Below are positions 44,561 through 53,210 of a stretch of 54,167 nt of DNA, piece after piece; position 1 is the stretch's first letter; each line of letters begins with the position of its first letter. The translations under genes were made by a program, and so were the position numbers. The DNA lies in contig JAEDKA010000020.1 in assembly GCA_016296065.1 (NCBI GenBank), positions 1 through 54,167 on the forward strand, given 5' to 3'. The notes beneath the pieces were generated by a model. The model did no database searches and had not been told where the DNA came from. It saw nothing but the letters and a program-made list of their open reading frames with translations. The DNA comes from Kiritimatiellia bacterium. GTDB taxonomy: Bacteria; Verrucomicrobiota; Kiritimatiellia; RFP12; UBA1067.

Positions 44561-46858
44561 ATGAGACTAACAACCATAGTGGCCATCGCCGCCATATCGC
44601 TCTTTTCACACACTTGGGCGAACGGCATGAACTATTGGATCGGTCCAAACAACAGAAGCTGGAACGATGCTGATGCAAATTGGTCGCTGGGCTATGTGCC
44701 CGGTGCGGATGACACGGCTGTTTTCACCAATGACTACCGTCTCATCAAGATAAAAAGCGGTCATGCGGCGTCGAATGTCGTATTTGAGGCCGGGTCGCGC
44801 GTACGCTTCTCGCGCACGGACGGCGGGGCTCAGGCGGCGTTTGGGTTCAAGGAAATCAACGGTGGCGGCAAATTGGAGCTTTTCTCCACGGGCCTGCAGG
44901 CGAATTACGCGAGTTCTTCTCAGTGCCCGGTTTCAGTTGAATCAATTGAAGTTATTAGCGATTCGGACAAGGTTAGCTGGTTTGATGGCGGTGCAACCGA
45001 AGGCAGCCGCATGACGGTCAATTCTCGTGTGTCTGGCACCGGAAAGCTTGAACTGCGCGGCAATGTGACAATAGCGGGCGAGACGACGCTCACGGGTTCG
45101 CTGAAGCTTGAATCCGGCAGCATTGTCAAAAAGCTTGTCTATGACAACGGCGGTTGCAACGTGACGAGCGACAGTGCGGGGACTGTGGAACAGGTGCTTG
45201 TTCGCGGCGGGACGCTTGACTTCGACGCGCTGTGCGCGGCGTGTCCGAACGCAACCATCACTCCTTCGGTCACGGTTGACGATGGATCGATTAAAGTTGG
45301 GCCTCAGACCGCGATCACGCTCGGGACCGGAAGTTCCCCCGGCGTTCTCGAGGTGTCAGGCACGTGGACTGACGAGAACAAGGTTGCAGCGCTTGACAAC
45401 ATCACTCTCGCGCAAGGGGCTGACATCTCTCGCTTGACGGTAAAGCTCGCAATGGACGGCGGCGAGACGGTGTTCTATTCTGTCGCGTACGAGGGCGGAA
45501 AGTATGTGCTTACCGTGGCGAGCGATCCGACGATCTATGTCTGGACGAATGGCAACGGCGACAATATGTGGACAACTCCAGGCAATTGGAACAGGAATGC
45601 GGTGCCGAAGGCAGGCCATACTGCCAAGTTTTCCTCGGACGCCGACGTCAAGCTTTCCGGCTCCGTCTCTGTCGGAACGGTTGATGTAGCGGAGGAAGCA
45701 ACTGTAACGTTCAGGACGACCAATATCTGGAACGTGCATCCGAGCGTGCAGGCGTGCGCCGTAACGGGAGCCGGAAAGATCCAGCTGTATCATGCGGGAA
45801 TCAAGTCGTCGCGCACGGACAGCGAGCCGCTTGTGATCGATGTCGCGGAGGTGGAGATTCTCGACGCAGGTGGCGACGGAACTCACGACAGCTGGATAGA
45901 AGGAAAAGGTGATGTCACGACAGTGATAAACTCCGATTTGACCGGTTCCGGCTATTTCATCGGACGCAACGCACTGACTTTTGGCGGCGACAACAGCGCT
46001 TTTACGGGAAAGGCTAAAATCGTAGGAGTCGGCAACTATAACCAGGCGGAGCGTCGGTTCACCAAACCTGCGGCAGGTTTCTCGTCAGCTTCAAAAGTCG
46101 AGATATGTGGTTTCCTTCTTCTGGACTTCAACGTGGGCGAAATTTCCTTCACCAATCTGACCTTCCGCGAGAGCTGGGGCGCGGCGATATATCTGCTGAA
46201 GGACGCCGAGGTGGCGATGAACGTCGCGGACGGATCCATCTACAACAACTATAAGCCTAATGTCGGATTCCAGGTCATGGAAAGGGTCGAGGGCTCGTAC
46301 GCTCGCGACAATGCGACTGCGGGTTGCGTCGGTTTTACGCTTCGCATGACAGGAAACGGGACTTTCGACAACGGGCTTTCCCACGGCTATATTTTTGAAG
46401 CTGCGTCTGGAACGACGTCCTTCTCGTTCAACAACACTGATGCGACATATCGGGTCAAGAGCGGAGCCGCGATTTCAGGCTCCGCAACAATCGGCGCCGT
46501 TACGTTCGAGAATGGCGCTAAGGTGATGCAGACTGTCACGAAGACTGCCGACGAGGTGGAGGAAGGCGCTGATCAGACATATACATATGCCGTTCCAACC
46601 CTGACGCTCACCGGCAACTACGACATCTCCGGCGTTGTGTTCGGCGTGACGAATCCAGCCGATCTTCCCGCCGCCACGAAGGAGGCTACGCCGTTCACGA
46701 TGCTGACGGCAACCGGGACTCTGAGCGGGACGCCGACCACGGAAGCGGTCTACAAGCCAGAGGGAAGCGCATCAGGAATGAGGTGGGTCGCCGCTAAATC
46801 GGACAATAGCGTCACACTAAAGGCTGGTTCTTCGGGTATGATGGTGATTATCTACTGA
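44561..46858 (+). CDS. Exported autotransporter-like repeat protein, paralogue of the 47855 product
   Basis: 765 residues with a signal peptide ending HTWA. Two copies of a module with the pattern W-x-G-...-W-x-x-x-x-NW-x-x-x-x-VP-...-F occur near 24-55 (YWIGPNNRSW, NWSLGYVPG) and 328-355 (YVWTNGNGDNMW, NWNRNAVPK). Each is followed by strand-rich repeats with GTGKLEL or GAGKIQL turns. The last 75 residues match the 47855 protein (VFGVTNP-DLPA-TK, FTM, LSG, NSV and a hydrophobic end VIIY). No enzyme motif is seen. It is probably a surface structure or glycan-binding protein, followed by a strong terminator. Confidence 0.75.
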   Translation: MRLTTIVAIAAISLFSHTWANGMNYWIGPNNRSWNDADANWSLGYVPGADDTAVFTNDYRLIKIKSGHAASNVVFEAGSRVRFSRTDGGAQAAFGFKEINGGGKLELFSTGLQANYASSSQCPVSVESIEVISDSDKVSWFDGGATEGSRMTVNSRVSGTGKLELRGNVTIAGETTLTGSLKLESGSIVKKLVYDNGGCNVTSDSAGTVEQVLVRGGTLDFDALCAACPNATITPSVTVDDGSIKVGPQTAITLGTGSSPGVLEVSGTWTDENKVAALDNITLAQGADISRLTVKLAMDGGETVFYSVAYEGGKYVLTVASDPTIYVWTNGNGDNMWTTPGNWNRNAVPKAGHTAKFSSDADVKLSGSVSVGTVDVAEEATVTFRTTNIWNVHPSVQACAVTGAGKIQLYHAGIKSSRTDSEPLVIDVAEVEILDAGGDGTHDSWIEGKGDVTTVINSDLTGSGYFIGRNALTFGGDNSAFTGKAKIVGVGNYNQAERRFTKPAAGFSSASKVEICGFLLLDFNVGEISFTNLTFRESWGAAIYLLKDAEVAMNVADGSIYNNYKPNVGFQVMERVEGSYARDNATAGCVGFTLRMTGNGTFDNGLSHGYIFEAASGTTSFSFNNTDATYRVKSGAAISGSATIGAVTFENGAKVMQTVTKTADEVEEGADQTYTYAVPTLTLTGNYDISGVVFGVTNPADLPAATKEATPFTMLTATGTLSGTPTTEAVYKPEGSASGMRWVAAKSDNSVTLKAGSSGMMVIIY

Positions 46859-46899
46859 GACATGTTGCTATTTGAATGATTTTGCGCGTTTCCTGCGCA

Positions 46900-46939
46900 G
46901 GCCGCCAGGGTTCCCTCCCTCTTTGCTGGCGGCCTTTTT
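46900..46939 (+). terminator. Intrinsic terminator, possibly bidirectional
   Basis: The 9-bp perfect stem GGCCGCCAG/CTGGCGGCC with a 17-nt loop is followed by TTTTTC. It lies 41 nt past the 44561 gene. The minus-strand vapC ends 41 nt away on the other side. Confidence 0.8.
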
Positions 46940-46980
46940 CTTTGGGCGACGGACCCCCGAGGGGAAGTCGTGGGACTGCT

Positions 46981-47382
46981 TTACGTTGTCCAGTTGACAA
47001 TTTGAAGGCCATCTATTCTTGAAAAGTGCGCTGTATTGTTCGTCACGAGCGTGCAACCTTCGACAATCGCATTAGCGGCAATCAGAGAATCCATCACGCC
47101 TATGGTTTTCCCCGCCTTGTCCAACGCCGCACGCACTGCGCCGGCCTTGTCAGCGGCCGCAGAAGAGAAATCGACCACAGGCACAATCTCGGCAAGGGCC
47201 TCGATCGTTCCCTCCAGTCGCCGAGATTCGCGCATGCGCGCACCGTAGAGAAGTTCATGGTATGTTATCGCGCTCATGCACAGTCGTCCTGCATGGGCAA
47301 CGACCCGACGGTTGAGAGCCTTGTCCGTTCCGCGAATCACGTAACTCGCAATGTCGGTATCGAGCATGTACCGGCTTGTCAT
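46981..47382 (-). CDS. vapC: VapC-type PIN-domain ribonuclease toxin
   Basis: 133 residues, a normal VapC length. PIN-domain acidic residues are visible: Asp8 and Asp10 in MLDTD, Glu43 in YHELLYG and Asp98 in VMDSLIAANA. TLVTNNTAHF near the end is typical. VapC toxins cleave tRNA or rRNA and are held inactive by VapB. Its ATG overlaps the vapB stop (ATGA), so the two are coupled. A longer upstream reading in this frame merely shadows vapB. Confidence 0.93.
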   Translation of the reverse strand: MTSRYMLDTDIASYVIRGTDKALNRRVVAHAGRLCMSAITYHELLYGARMRESRRLEGTIEALAEIVPVVDFSSAAADKAGAVRAALDKAGKTIGVMDSLIAANAIVEGCTLVTNNTAHFSRIDGLQIVNWTT

Positions 47383-47615
47383 GCGAACAGCTCCCTGCGC
47401 TGGCCTCTCTGCGCTTCGCTCCTGTCGAGTTCGAAATCGGGGCATGCGTATTCCGCAAAGAATCGATTCCACGTCATAGGAGTACGAGGAGTCAACACGA
47501 GCGAGTTGCCCCTGCGGACTATCGTCACCTCCGGAGTGGAAATCCTGAATGCGGCAGGAATCCGCACGGCCTGCGACCGTCCGGACATGAACACCTTTGC
47601 GACATCTCTCACCAC
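47379..47615 (-). CDS. vapB: VapB-type antitoxin
   Basis: 78 residues from a GTG at 47615 preceded by AAGGAAAGGAAGG. The in-frame ATG at 47672 cannot be the start, because it lies between the -35 and -10 boxes. The AbrB-like DNA-binding fold is clear: AKVFMSGRSQAVRIPAAFRI. The C-terminal part (MTWNRFFAEYACPDFELDR) is the toxin-binding arm. VapB usually represses its own promoter together with VapC. Confidence 0.9.
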   Translation of the reverse strand: MVRDVAKVFMSGRSQAVRIPAAFRISTPEVTIVRRGNSLVLTPRTPMTWNRFFAEYACPDFELDRSEAQRGQRRELFA

Positions 47616-47653
47616 GACGCACCTTCCTTTCCTTATGAAAAAGATATGACAGT

Positions 47654-47682
47654 AGTATATATCATTTCGCATGCCAAGTCAA
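47654..47682 (-). promoter_or_regulatory. vapBC promoter
   Basis: On the minus strand: TTGACT (47682-47677), exactly 17 nt, TATACT (47659-47654). Confidence 0.75.
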
Positions 47683-47776
47683 TAGACCCGAGATCCGCCA
47701 TCATAGCTAAGGTGCAGCGAGGTTGCGGAGTCGCAGTCCAGCGGGTTGTGCCCATCCGCGACGTAGCAAGGAATAG

Positions 47777-47818
47777 CCCGTTTGGGTCATGGCGGATTGC
47801 AATGCATTTTTGTATAAT
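47777..47818 (+). promoter_or_regulatory. Promoter of the 47855 gene with the CCC-N4-GGG element
   Basis: CCCGTTTGGGTCATGGC begins at 47777, 36 nt before TATAAT (47813-47818). There is no -35 match. Confidence 0.55.
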
Positions 47819-47854
47819 ATACGCGGAAAAAGAAGCAAACAGGAGGATTTCTAC

Positions 47855-50800
47855 ATGAAAGTCAGCATGATTGCCGCAGTTTTTGCGCTTTACGTAGGCG
47901 CGTCGTTCCGCGCCGAGGCGGATACGACATACTACCTCGAGGATCTGGACTTCTCGTGGATGTCCAGCGGATGGAGCACTCCATGCAAGAATGCAACAAT
48001 CTACAATAGAAGTTCGCCGATCCGACTCTGGGACGGTAGCGCATGGACTGAGTACAGTAGGGGACTTAGCACTCAAGCCGCGAGTCACTGGTATATAAGG
48101 CTAGGCGGTGATGGATTGAGTTTTTCCGCGACAGTAGGACTCGACAAAAGCTCATTCGGCGACGGAGACACTGCTGACTCAGGGCGCTGCGGCGACAAGG
48201 TCGTGAAGTTTGCGGTAGTAGATGTCGTGGGCGGAACAAACCTTACGGAGTCCGCCTGGCTCGGCACTCAGACCGTAGCGCAGACGATTTTGGCCGATCT
48301 CTCCGGCGTTGAGGTGATCGACCTTGTGGTCTATTCAGATTCCGAAAACGGCGGGAGCTGGCAGCATTGCGACTGGGTCAACCCGACAATCGTCATGAAG
48401 GGCGACGCCGCGCCTGTCACGCGGTCTCCGGACGGAACCAACCATTGGACAGGGATGGGTGAAAACGACTACTGGGTTACTGCCGAGAACTGGGAGTTTG
48501 GTGTCCCCGCCGCAGACGCGACCGCCGTGTTCGATGAAAGCGTTACGGTCCGCATTGGGCAGACAGGCGAGAACAGCACCACGCCGGAAAAGATCACGGT
48601 TTCCAATGTCGTCGTAAACTCCGGCGCTACGCTGACGCTGCGTCCTGTAGCACCCGAGTTCTGGGACGGGCCTGAGCTTATCGTGCAGGAGGTCAACGGG
48701 GCTGGCAAGATCCAGCTCGCCAAGGTCGGAATCAAGGCCAACTACCTCGGAGACAGCACGGAATGCACGGTAAATGTGGCCGAGATCGAAATGCTTCCTG
48801 TGACGCGCTGGAACAATGAAATCGACAGTTGGCTGCATGGCGAATCAAACGAAGGCAAGTTTATGGTTGTCAATTCGACGGTGAAAGGCACTGGCAGGTT
48901 CTACACTTATGGCAACGTGACGCTGAAAGGCGATGTCGCGGTTTCGCGCGAGTTCAAGATGGATTCAGCAAATGCTTCTGCTAAAACCGTAATTCTCGAC
49001 GGCGGCTGGGTGTCTGCTGGAAACCTCGGTGATATCGAGAAATTGGCGTTCCATTCCGGCACCTACGATTATGCCGACTATTCGGACAAGGAATGGCCGC
49101 TATATCTCGATGGCGGCACAGTGAACATTGGTGACGGCTCTTCAATCGGTAGCGACGGTCTGGAGCTTGGCGTTCTTTCCGGCGGATACCTGCGCTATAC
49201 GGTTTCGGATATCCCCGAGACCGGCGTGCCTGGCTTCCCCGCGCGGCTTACATTCGCCGCAGACGCCGACCTCTCGAACGTGTTCGCCATCGTGAAGAAC
49301 ACCTCCGGCGATGCACAGAAAACGTACGCAATCACGAAAACAGGCGATGTCTATTCCTTCGCAGTAGTTGTACCTACCGACACCGTGAAGTGGATCGGAG
49401 GGGTGGATAATCACTGGGAGACGGCAGGCAACTGGATATATGGCGCAGTCCCGACGGAAGGTCAGTCTGTCGTTTTCGAACAAAGCGCCCACGTCTACAT
49501 CGAGAAGGGCACGACAACGCCGAGAATCGCGACGATGACGATTGGGAGAGGCGCTGTCGTTAAAATCGAGACGACGGATGAATGGGGCTGGGAGAACGAG
49601 CCTGTGATACTGTTCGAGGAAATTACAGGTGAAGGGACTCTGGCGCTTAAGCACGCGTCTCTCAGGGCGGCACGCAGCACTGGCAGATCTGTTGTCAACT
49701 GCGCCGAACTTCAGGTGCTCAGCCATGCAAACAACGACGCCGGACGGTCGTCCAGAATATGGGGCAATAAGGAGAATCTCAAATCCGAGGTGGAAATCAA
49801 TGCAGACATAACTGGTTCTGGAACTCTGATCCTGCGCTATGGCGTGCGCCTTGCGGGCGACAACAGCAGGTTTGCGGGGCTTGTCCGCTTCGTGGCCGTT
49901 TCCGATAGCTGGTCGATGGGCGGAGAGAAGTATTTCTGCGTTCCGGAGGCCGCGTTTACATCCGCATCGAAGTGTGAACTGCAAGGGCGATTCCATGTTT
50001 TGTTCAACGAGGGCACTTTGAAATTTGGCAATGTCGCCATCACGGAGAGCTACGGCACGGGCCTGTATGTGCCTTATGGTGCAAGCGGAATTGTTTTCGA
50101 AATCGCCGAAGGCGAAATACGTGACAACTACCAGGGCCGCGGCATAGGTGTATATACGAGGTCGGAAGGAAGCGACTATGTGGAGGGTGCGACGGTCGGC
50201 TGCGCAGGTGTGACGATAAAGAAGGTCGGCGAAGGCTCGCTGGTCTACGGCATGACGAAGGCGCACAGCCTAGTTGTTGAAGGGGGGCACGTCGAGTTCA
50301 CCGGCGAAAGCAACAACGGAGACGACGCATCGGTTAACGTAACAGTCAAACAGGGGGCGAGCGTCGGGTCGGCGGCCGAGTTCTCGCATGAGAATCCCAC
50401 CTGGACTAACGGCGGCGATGTCACGGTGCGCCATCAGTTCACGTTCGAGCCGGGCGGCGCAATCAAGCAAGAGTACATCGCTACCCCCGTCATGGTAGAG
50501 CAGGTCGATCCTGTGTATGAGAACGAGGTGTTTGTGTCCAACATTGTCAGCTTAGTGGAGTCGGGCGACTACACCTATTCCATGCGCAAGCTGACGATCG
50601 CGGATGACGTCGACCTCGCGAACGTCGTGTTCGGCGTCACGAATCCCGAGGACCTCCCTGCCGTGACGAAGGCGGCTGTTGCGGGACTGCCGCGCTTCAC
50701 GATGTTCGCGGCCAATTCGCTCAGCGGAGCGGTCGCAACCGAGAACGGCGGATATACGCCGACGGGAAGCGAGAAGAACTGCAAGTGGCTCTTCCGCACG

Positions 50801-50872
50801 AAGAGGAACTCCGTGAACGAAGTGGAGTTCTATCCCTTCCAGAAGTTGGGTTTCGCGGTAATTGTCCGGTGA
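47855..50872 (+). CDS. Exported autotransporter-like repeat protein
   Basis: 1005 residues. The ATG at 47855 has AGGAGG 8 nt upstream and starts a signal peptide (MKVSMIAAVFALYVGASFRAEA). An in-frame ATG 66 nt upstream precedes the -10 box and is rejected. A unique N-terminal domain (about 25-205) is followed by two W-x-G/NW modules near 215-245 (NHWTGMGENDYWVTAENW) and 512-545 (KWIGGVDNHWETAGNW). Strand-rich repeats are linked by GAGKIQL-like turns. The C-terminal 80 residues are homologous to the 44561 protein and end GFAVIVR. No catalytic motif is seen. It shares the promoter element with the xylan genes, so a glycan-related surface role is likely but inferred. Confidence 0.75.
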   Translation: MKVSMIAAVFALYVGASFRAEADTTYYLEDLDFSWMSSGWSTPCKNATIYNRSSPIRLWDGSAWTEYSRGLSTQAASHWYIRLGGDGLSFSATVGLDKSSFGDGDTADSGRCGDKVVKFAVVDVVGGTNLTESAWLGTQTVAQTILADLSGVEVIDLVVYSDSENGGSWQHCDWVNPTIVMKGDAAPVTRSPDGTNHWTGMGENDYWVTAENWEFGVPAADATAVFDESVTVRIGQTGENSTTPEKITVSNVVVNSGATLTLRPVAPEFWDGPELIVQEVNGAGKIQLAKVGIKANYLGDSTECTVNVAEIEMLPVTRWNNEIDSWLHGESNEGKFMVVNSTVKGTGRFYTYGNVTLKGDVAVSREFKMDSANASAKTVILDGGWVSAGNLGDIEKLAFHSGTYDYADYSDKEWPLYLDGGTVNIGDGSSIGSDGLELGVLSGGYLRYTVSDIPETGVPGFPARLTFAADADLSNVFAIVKNTSGDAQKTYAITKTGDVYSFAVVVPTDTVKWIGGVDNHWETAGNWIYGAVPTEGQSVVFEQSAHVYIEKGTTTPRIATMTIGRGAVVKIETTDEWGWENEPVILFEEITGEGTLALKHASLRAARSTGRSVVNCAELQVLSHANNDAGRSSRIWGNKENLKSEVEINADITGSGTLILRYGVRLAGDNSRFAGLVRFVAVSDSWSMGGEKYFCVPEAAFTSASKCELQGRFHVLFNEGTLKFGNVAITESYGTGLYVPYGASGIVFEIAEGEIRDNYQGRGIGVYTRSEGSDYVEGATVGCAGVTIKKVGEGSLVYGMTKAHSLVVEGGHVEFTGESNNGDDASVNVTVKQGASVGSAAEFSHENPTWTNGGDVTVRHQFTFEPGGAIKQEYIATPVMVEQVDPVYENEVFVSNIVSLVESGDYTYSMRKLTIADDVDLANVVFGVTNPEDLPAVTKAAVAGLPRFTMFAANSLSGAVATENGGYTPTGSEKNCKWLFRTKRNSVNEVEFYPFQKLGFAVIVR

Positions 50873-50878
50873 ACGGTT

Positions 50879-51100
50879 GACGCGGCTGGAAGCCGCGTCT
50901 CCAAAGGTAACGGCGAGGCAGTGCGGATTCAAGCCGCGTCTCCAGGAAAGGATGATAAGCGTAGAAGGGAATGTGAGCTTTGGAGACGCGGCATCTTGCC
51001 GCGTCAAGTGTGTGGATGTGTCGCGAATAGGGCGGACGCGGCTGGAAGCCGCGTCTCCAAAGGTAACGGCGAGGCAGTGCGAATTCAAGCCGCGTCTCCA
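50879..51100. repeat. Pair of 66-bp direct repeats with an inverted partial copy between
   Basis: 50879-50944 and 51035-51100 differ at one base. Each begins with the hairpin GACGCGGCTGGAAGCCGCGTC and contains AAAGGTAACGGCGAGGCAGTGCG. An inverted related piece (GGAGACGCGGCATCTTGCCGCGTC) lies at 50981-51006. Short ORFs on both strands here are artefacts. Confidence 0.85.
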
Positions 51101-51119
51101 AAATTCACAGAATATTTGG

Positions 51120-51125
51120 TAAAAT
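51120..51125 (+). promoter_or_regulatory. -10 box of the two-component operon
   Basis: TAAAAT preceded by TTGG, ending 6 nt before the ATG. No ribosome-binding site is present. Confidence 0.4.
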
Positions 51126-51131
51126 AGGGAC

Positions 51132-53210
51132 ATGACTGCTACATGTATACTGTTGGCGGCCATGTCCTTTTCGGATGTAGCCGCGCTAACGAGGACTGAG
51201 GCCGCCAAAGGCGCCCCAGTCTGCGCGACCGGCGTCGTCACGCAGGTCGTGGGGTGGCGTTCGGCGTCGGGCGTTTTCGCGGATGTCGCCGATCCCAACG
51301 GCAGGGGCATATACTTCTCCGGCGAGACGCAGCTCACTCCGACCGCGCACATCGACGGTGCGGACTCGTTCAGGCTCGGAGACGTCGTCGAGGTGAAGGG
51401 CGTCGCGACGCCGCTGGCGTTTGCGCCCGGAGTGAGCGCCTCGTCGATACGCAGAATTGGCGAGATGACGCTGCCTCCGTTTCGTGAGGCGAAGCTGTCA
51501 GAAATGAGGGATGGACGCCTCGACAACGCGCGCGTGAAGATGAAGGGCGTCGTCTCTGGAGTACGGCAGATGTCGCAGGCGCGTCTCGATCCTAATGCCA
51601 GCGTCGTCCAGCTTGCAGTCACTTCGGATGAGGGGATGTTCCTCGCGCATGTGCCCGGTATGGTGGAGGAGTGGCGTCCGATTCTCGATGCCGAGGTCGA
51701 GGTCTCCGGATGCGCGATGTCCGCGTTCAGCGTAAGGGCGGAGTTCCGCGGCGTGCAGATGGAGGTTGAGTCGCCAGACGATGTTGTCGTGACCAAGGCG
51801 GCACCAGGGTCGCCATTCGACCGCGAGACTACATCCGTCGCAGATCTGATGGCGTTCTCTCCGAAGCCGCGCGACGCGCATGCCCGGAAGGTGCGCGGCG
51901 TTGTCACATACTCGGAGCCGGGGTTCTGCTACATCCAGGACGGAGAACACGGGCTCAAGGTTACCGGTGAAGACGCGGGCGAGTTCCGCCCCGGCGATCA
52001 AGTGGAGATTGTCGGTTTCCCTCGGGTCGTGGACAGGATGTCCGAACTCCGCTGCATGGCCATGCGCAGAACCGGTGGTGCGGGTCTGCCCGAGCCGTTC
52101 GAGGGCTACACCCTTGCGGACTACGCCCGCTGGATGTACTATTCAAGCGGAGGCGCGATGGTCGACATCGAATGGCGGCGCGTGGCGTTTTTAGCCCGCG
52201 TCATCAGAGTCGACGAGCGTGGCGGCGCGGCGGAACTCATCCTTGCTGACGGGAGCGTGACGAGCCGCGTCCGTTACAGCGGCGCAGTTCCGGATTTCCT
52301 TGCGGACGCGGAGCGGCTTCGTCCGCTCGTGCGCGTGTGCGCCGTCGCGGAGCCTTCCGTGTCCGACGCGACGACAGACGACCGCATGCCGATGCTGCGC
52401 GGCATATCCTTCGCCGCGGCATCGCCGGACGACATAACTTTCGTCCCCGATGCGGAGTGGCGCGCGCGCCTGCGTGAGACCTATTCCAGAAATGCAGCGT
52501 GGGTCGCCGTCGCTTTCCTCCTCGTGCTGACGGGGGGCGGGGTGTGGAGCATCATGCGCGCGAGGCGTGAGCGTGGCAGAATGGCCGCGATAGCCGCCGA
52601 GCGCAAGCGCATGGCCGCGGACCTGCACGACACGATAGAGCAGAACCTCGCGGGGGCCAAGATGCTCATGGAAAGCTCGCTCTCGATCGCGCCGGAAGTG
52701 CCTCCGGCCGTCGAGGAGGCGGTGAAGGGCGCGGCGGCCATCCTGGCGCACGCGAAGTCCGAGATCAGGGCGACGATATTCAACCTCCGCTGCGACGAGA
52801 TGTTCGACCGCAGGCCCGAGGACGTTTTCCGCGAGATGATGCGGCACCTCGACCGCGGCAAGGTCAACGCGCGGTGCCGCCTCAGGGGGCTGCCGGACCA
52901 CCTGCCGGGCGCGCGCTTCTCCGACCTTCTCGGCATCGTGCAGGAGGCGACGACGAACGCGATAAAGCACGGCAGGGCGAAGAACATCGTGCTTGTGAGC
53001 GATCCGCTGACCGGAGACGGGAAGAGGGGGTTCGTGCTTAGGGTGCTGAACGACGGCGAGCCGTTCGACGCGGCGACGGCGCTGGGTCCCGAGTCGGGCC
53101 ATTTCGGGCTCGCGGGGATGCGGGAGCGCGCCAAGAGGAACGGCATGAGAATTTCGTGGGGGATCGAAGGCAGGTGGACATCTGTAGAAGTGGAGGTTGC
53201 GTCGATATGA
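51132..53210 (+). CDS. NarL-type sensor histidine kinase with tandem OB-like periplasmic sensor
   Basis: 692 residues. A weak signal or anchor segment is followed by about 430 periplasmic residues that look like three or four repeats of a small beta-barrel (ARVKMKGVVSGV, ARKVRGVVTYSEPGFCYIQDG, FRPGDQVEIVGFP). A membrane span lies at about 453-474 and a HisKA_3 dimerisation domain carries His499 in DLHDTIEQNLAG. The ATPase domain has an N-box (EATTNAIKHGRAKN) and G-box (GHFGLAGMRERAK). The ligand is unknown. Its stop overlaps the start of the response regulator (ATGA). Confidence 0.88.
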   Translation: MTATCILLAAMSFSDVAALTRTEAAKGAPVCATGVVTQVVGWRSASGVFADVADPNGRGIYFSGETQLTPTAHIDGADSFRLGDVVEVKGVATPLAFAPGVSASSIRRIGEMTLPPFREAKLSEMRDGRLDNARVKMKGVVSGVRQMSQARLDPNASVVQLAVTSDEGMFLAHVPGMVEEWRPILDAEVEVSGCAMSAFSVRAEFRGVQMEVESPDDVVVTKAAPGSPFDRETTSVADLMAFSPKPRDAHARKVRGVVTYSEPGFCYIQDGEHGLKVTGEDAGEFRPGDQVEIVGFPRVVDRMSELRCMAMRRTGGAGLPEPFEGYTLADYARWMYYSSGGAMVDIEWRRVAFLARVIRVDERGGAAELILADGSVTSRVRYSGAVPDFLADAERLRPLVRVCAVAEPSVSDATTDDRMPMLRGISFAAASPDDITFVPDAEWRARLRETYSRNAAWVAVAFLLVLTGGGVWSIMRARRERGRMAAIAAERKRMAADLHDTIEQNLAGAKMLMESSLSIAPEVPPAVEEAVKGAAAILAHAKSEIRATIFNLRCDEMFDRRPEDVFREMMRHLDRGKVNARCRLRGLPDHLPGARFSDLLGIVQEATTNAIKHGRAKNIVLVSDPLTGDGKRGFVLRVLNDGEPFDAATALGPESGHFGLAGMRERAKRNGMRISWGIEGRWTSVEVEVASI

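Noticed and set aside
46981..47622. 213-codon reading of vapC starting at 47622
   Set aside because: The extra N-terminal 80 codons only overlap vapB in another frame; the PIN domain begins at the ATG at 47382.
47616..47672. Upstream ATG at 47672 as the vapB start
   Set aside because: It lies between the -35 and -10 boxes of the vapBC promoter, so it would not be in the transcript.
50552..51907. 451-codon minus-strand ORF through the 50.9-51.1 kb repeats
   Set aside because: It spans two opposing genes and the noncoding repeat; its repeated peptide simply reflects the DNA repeat.
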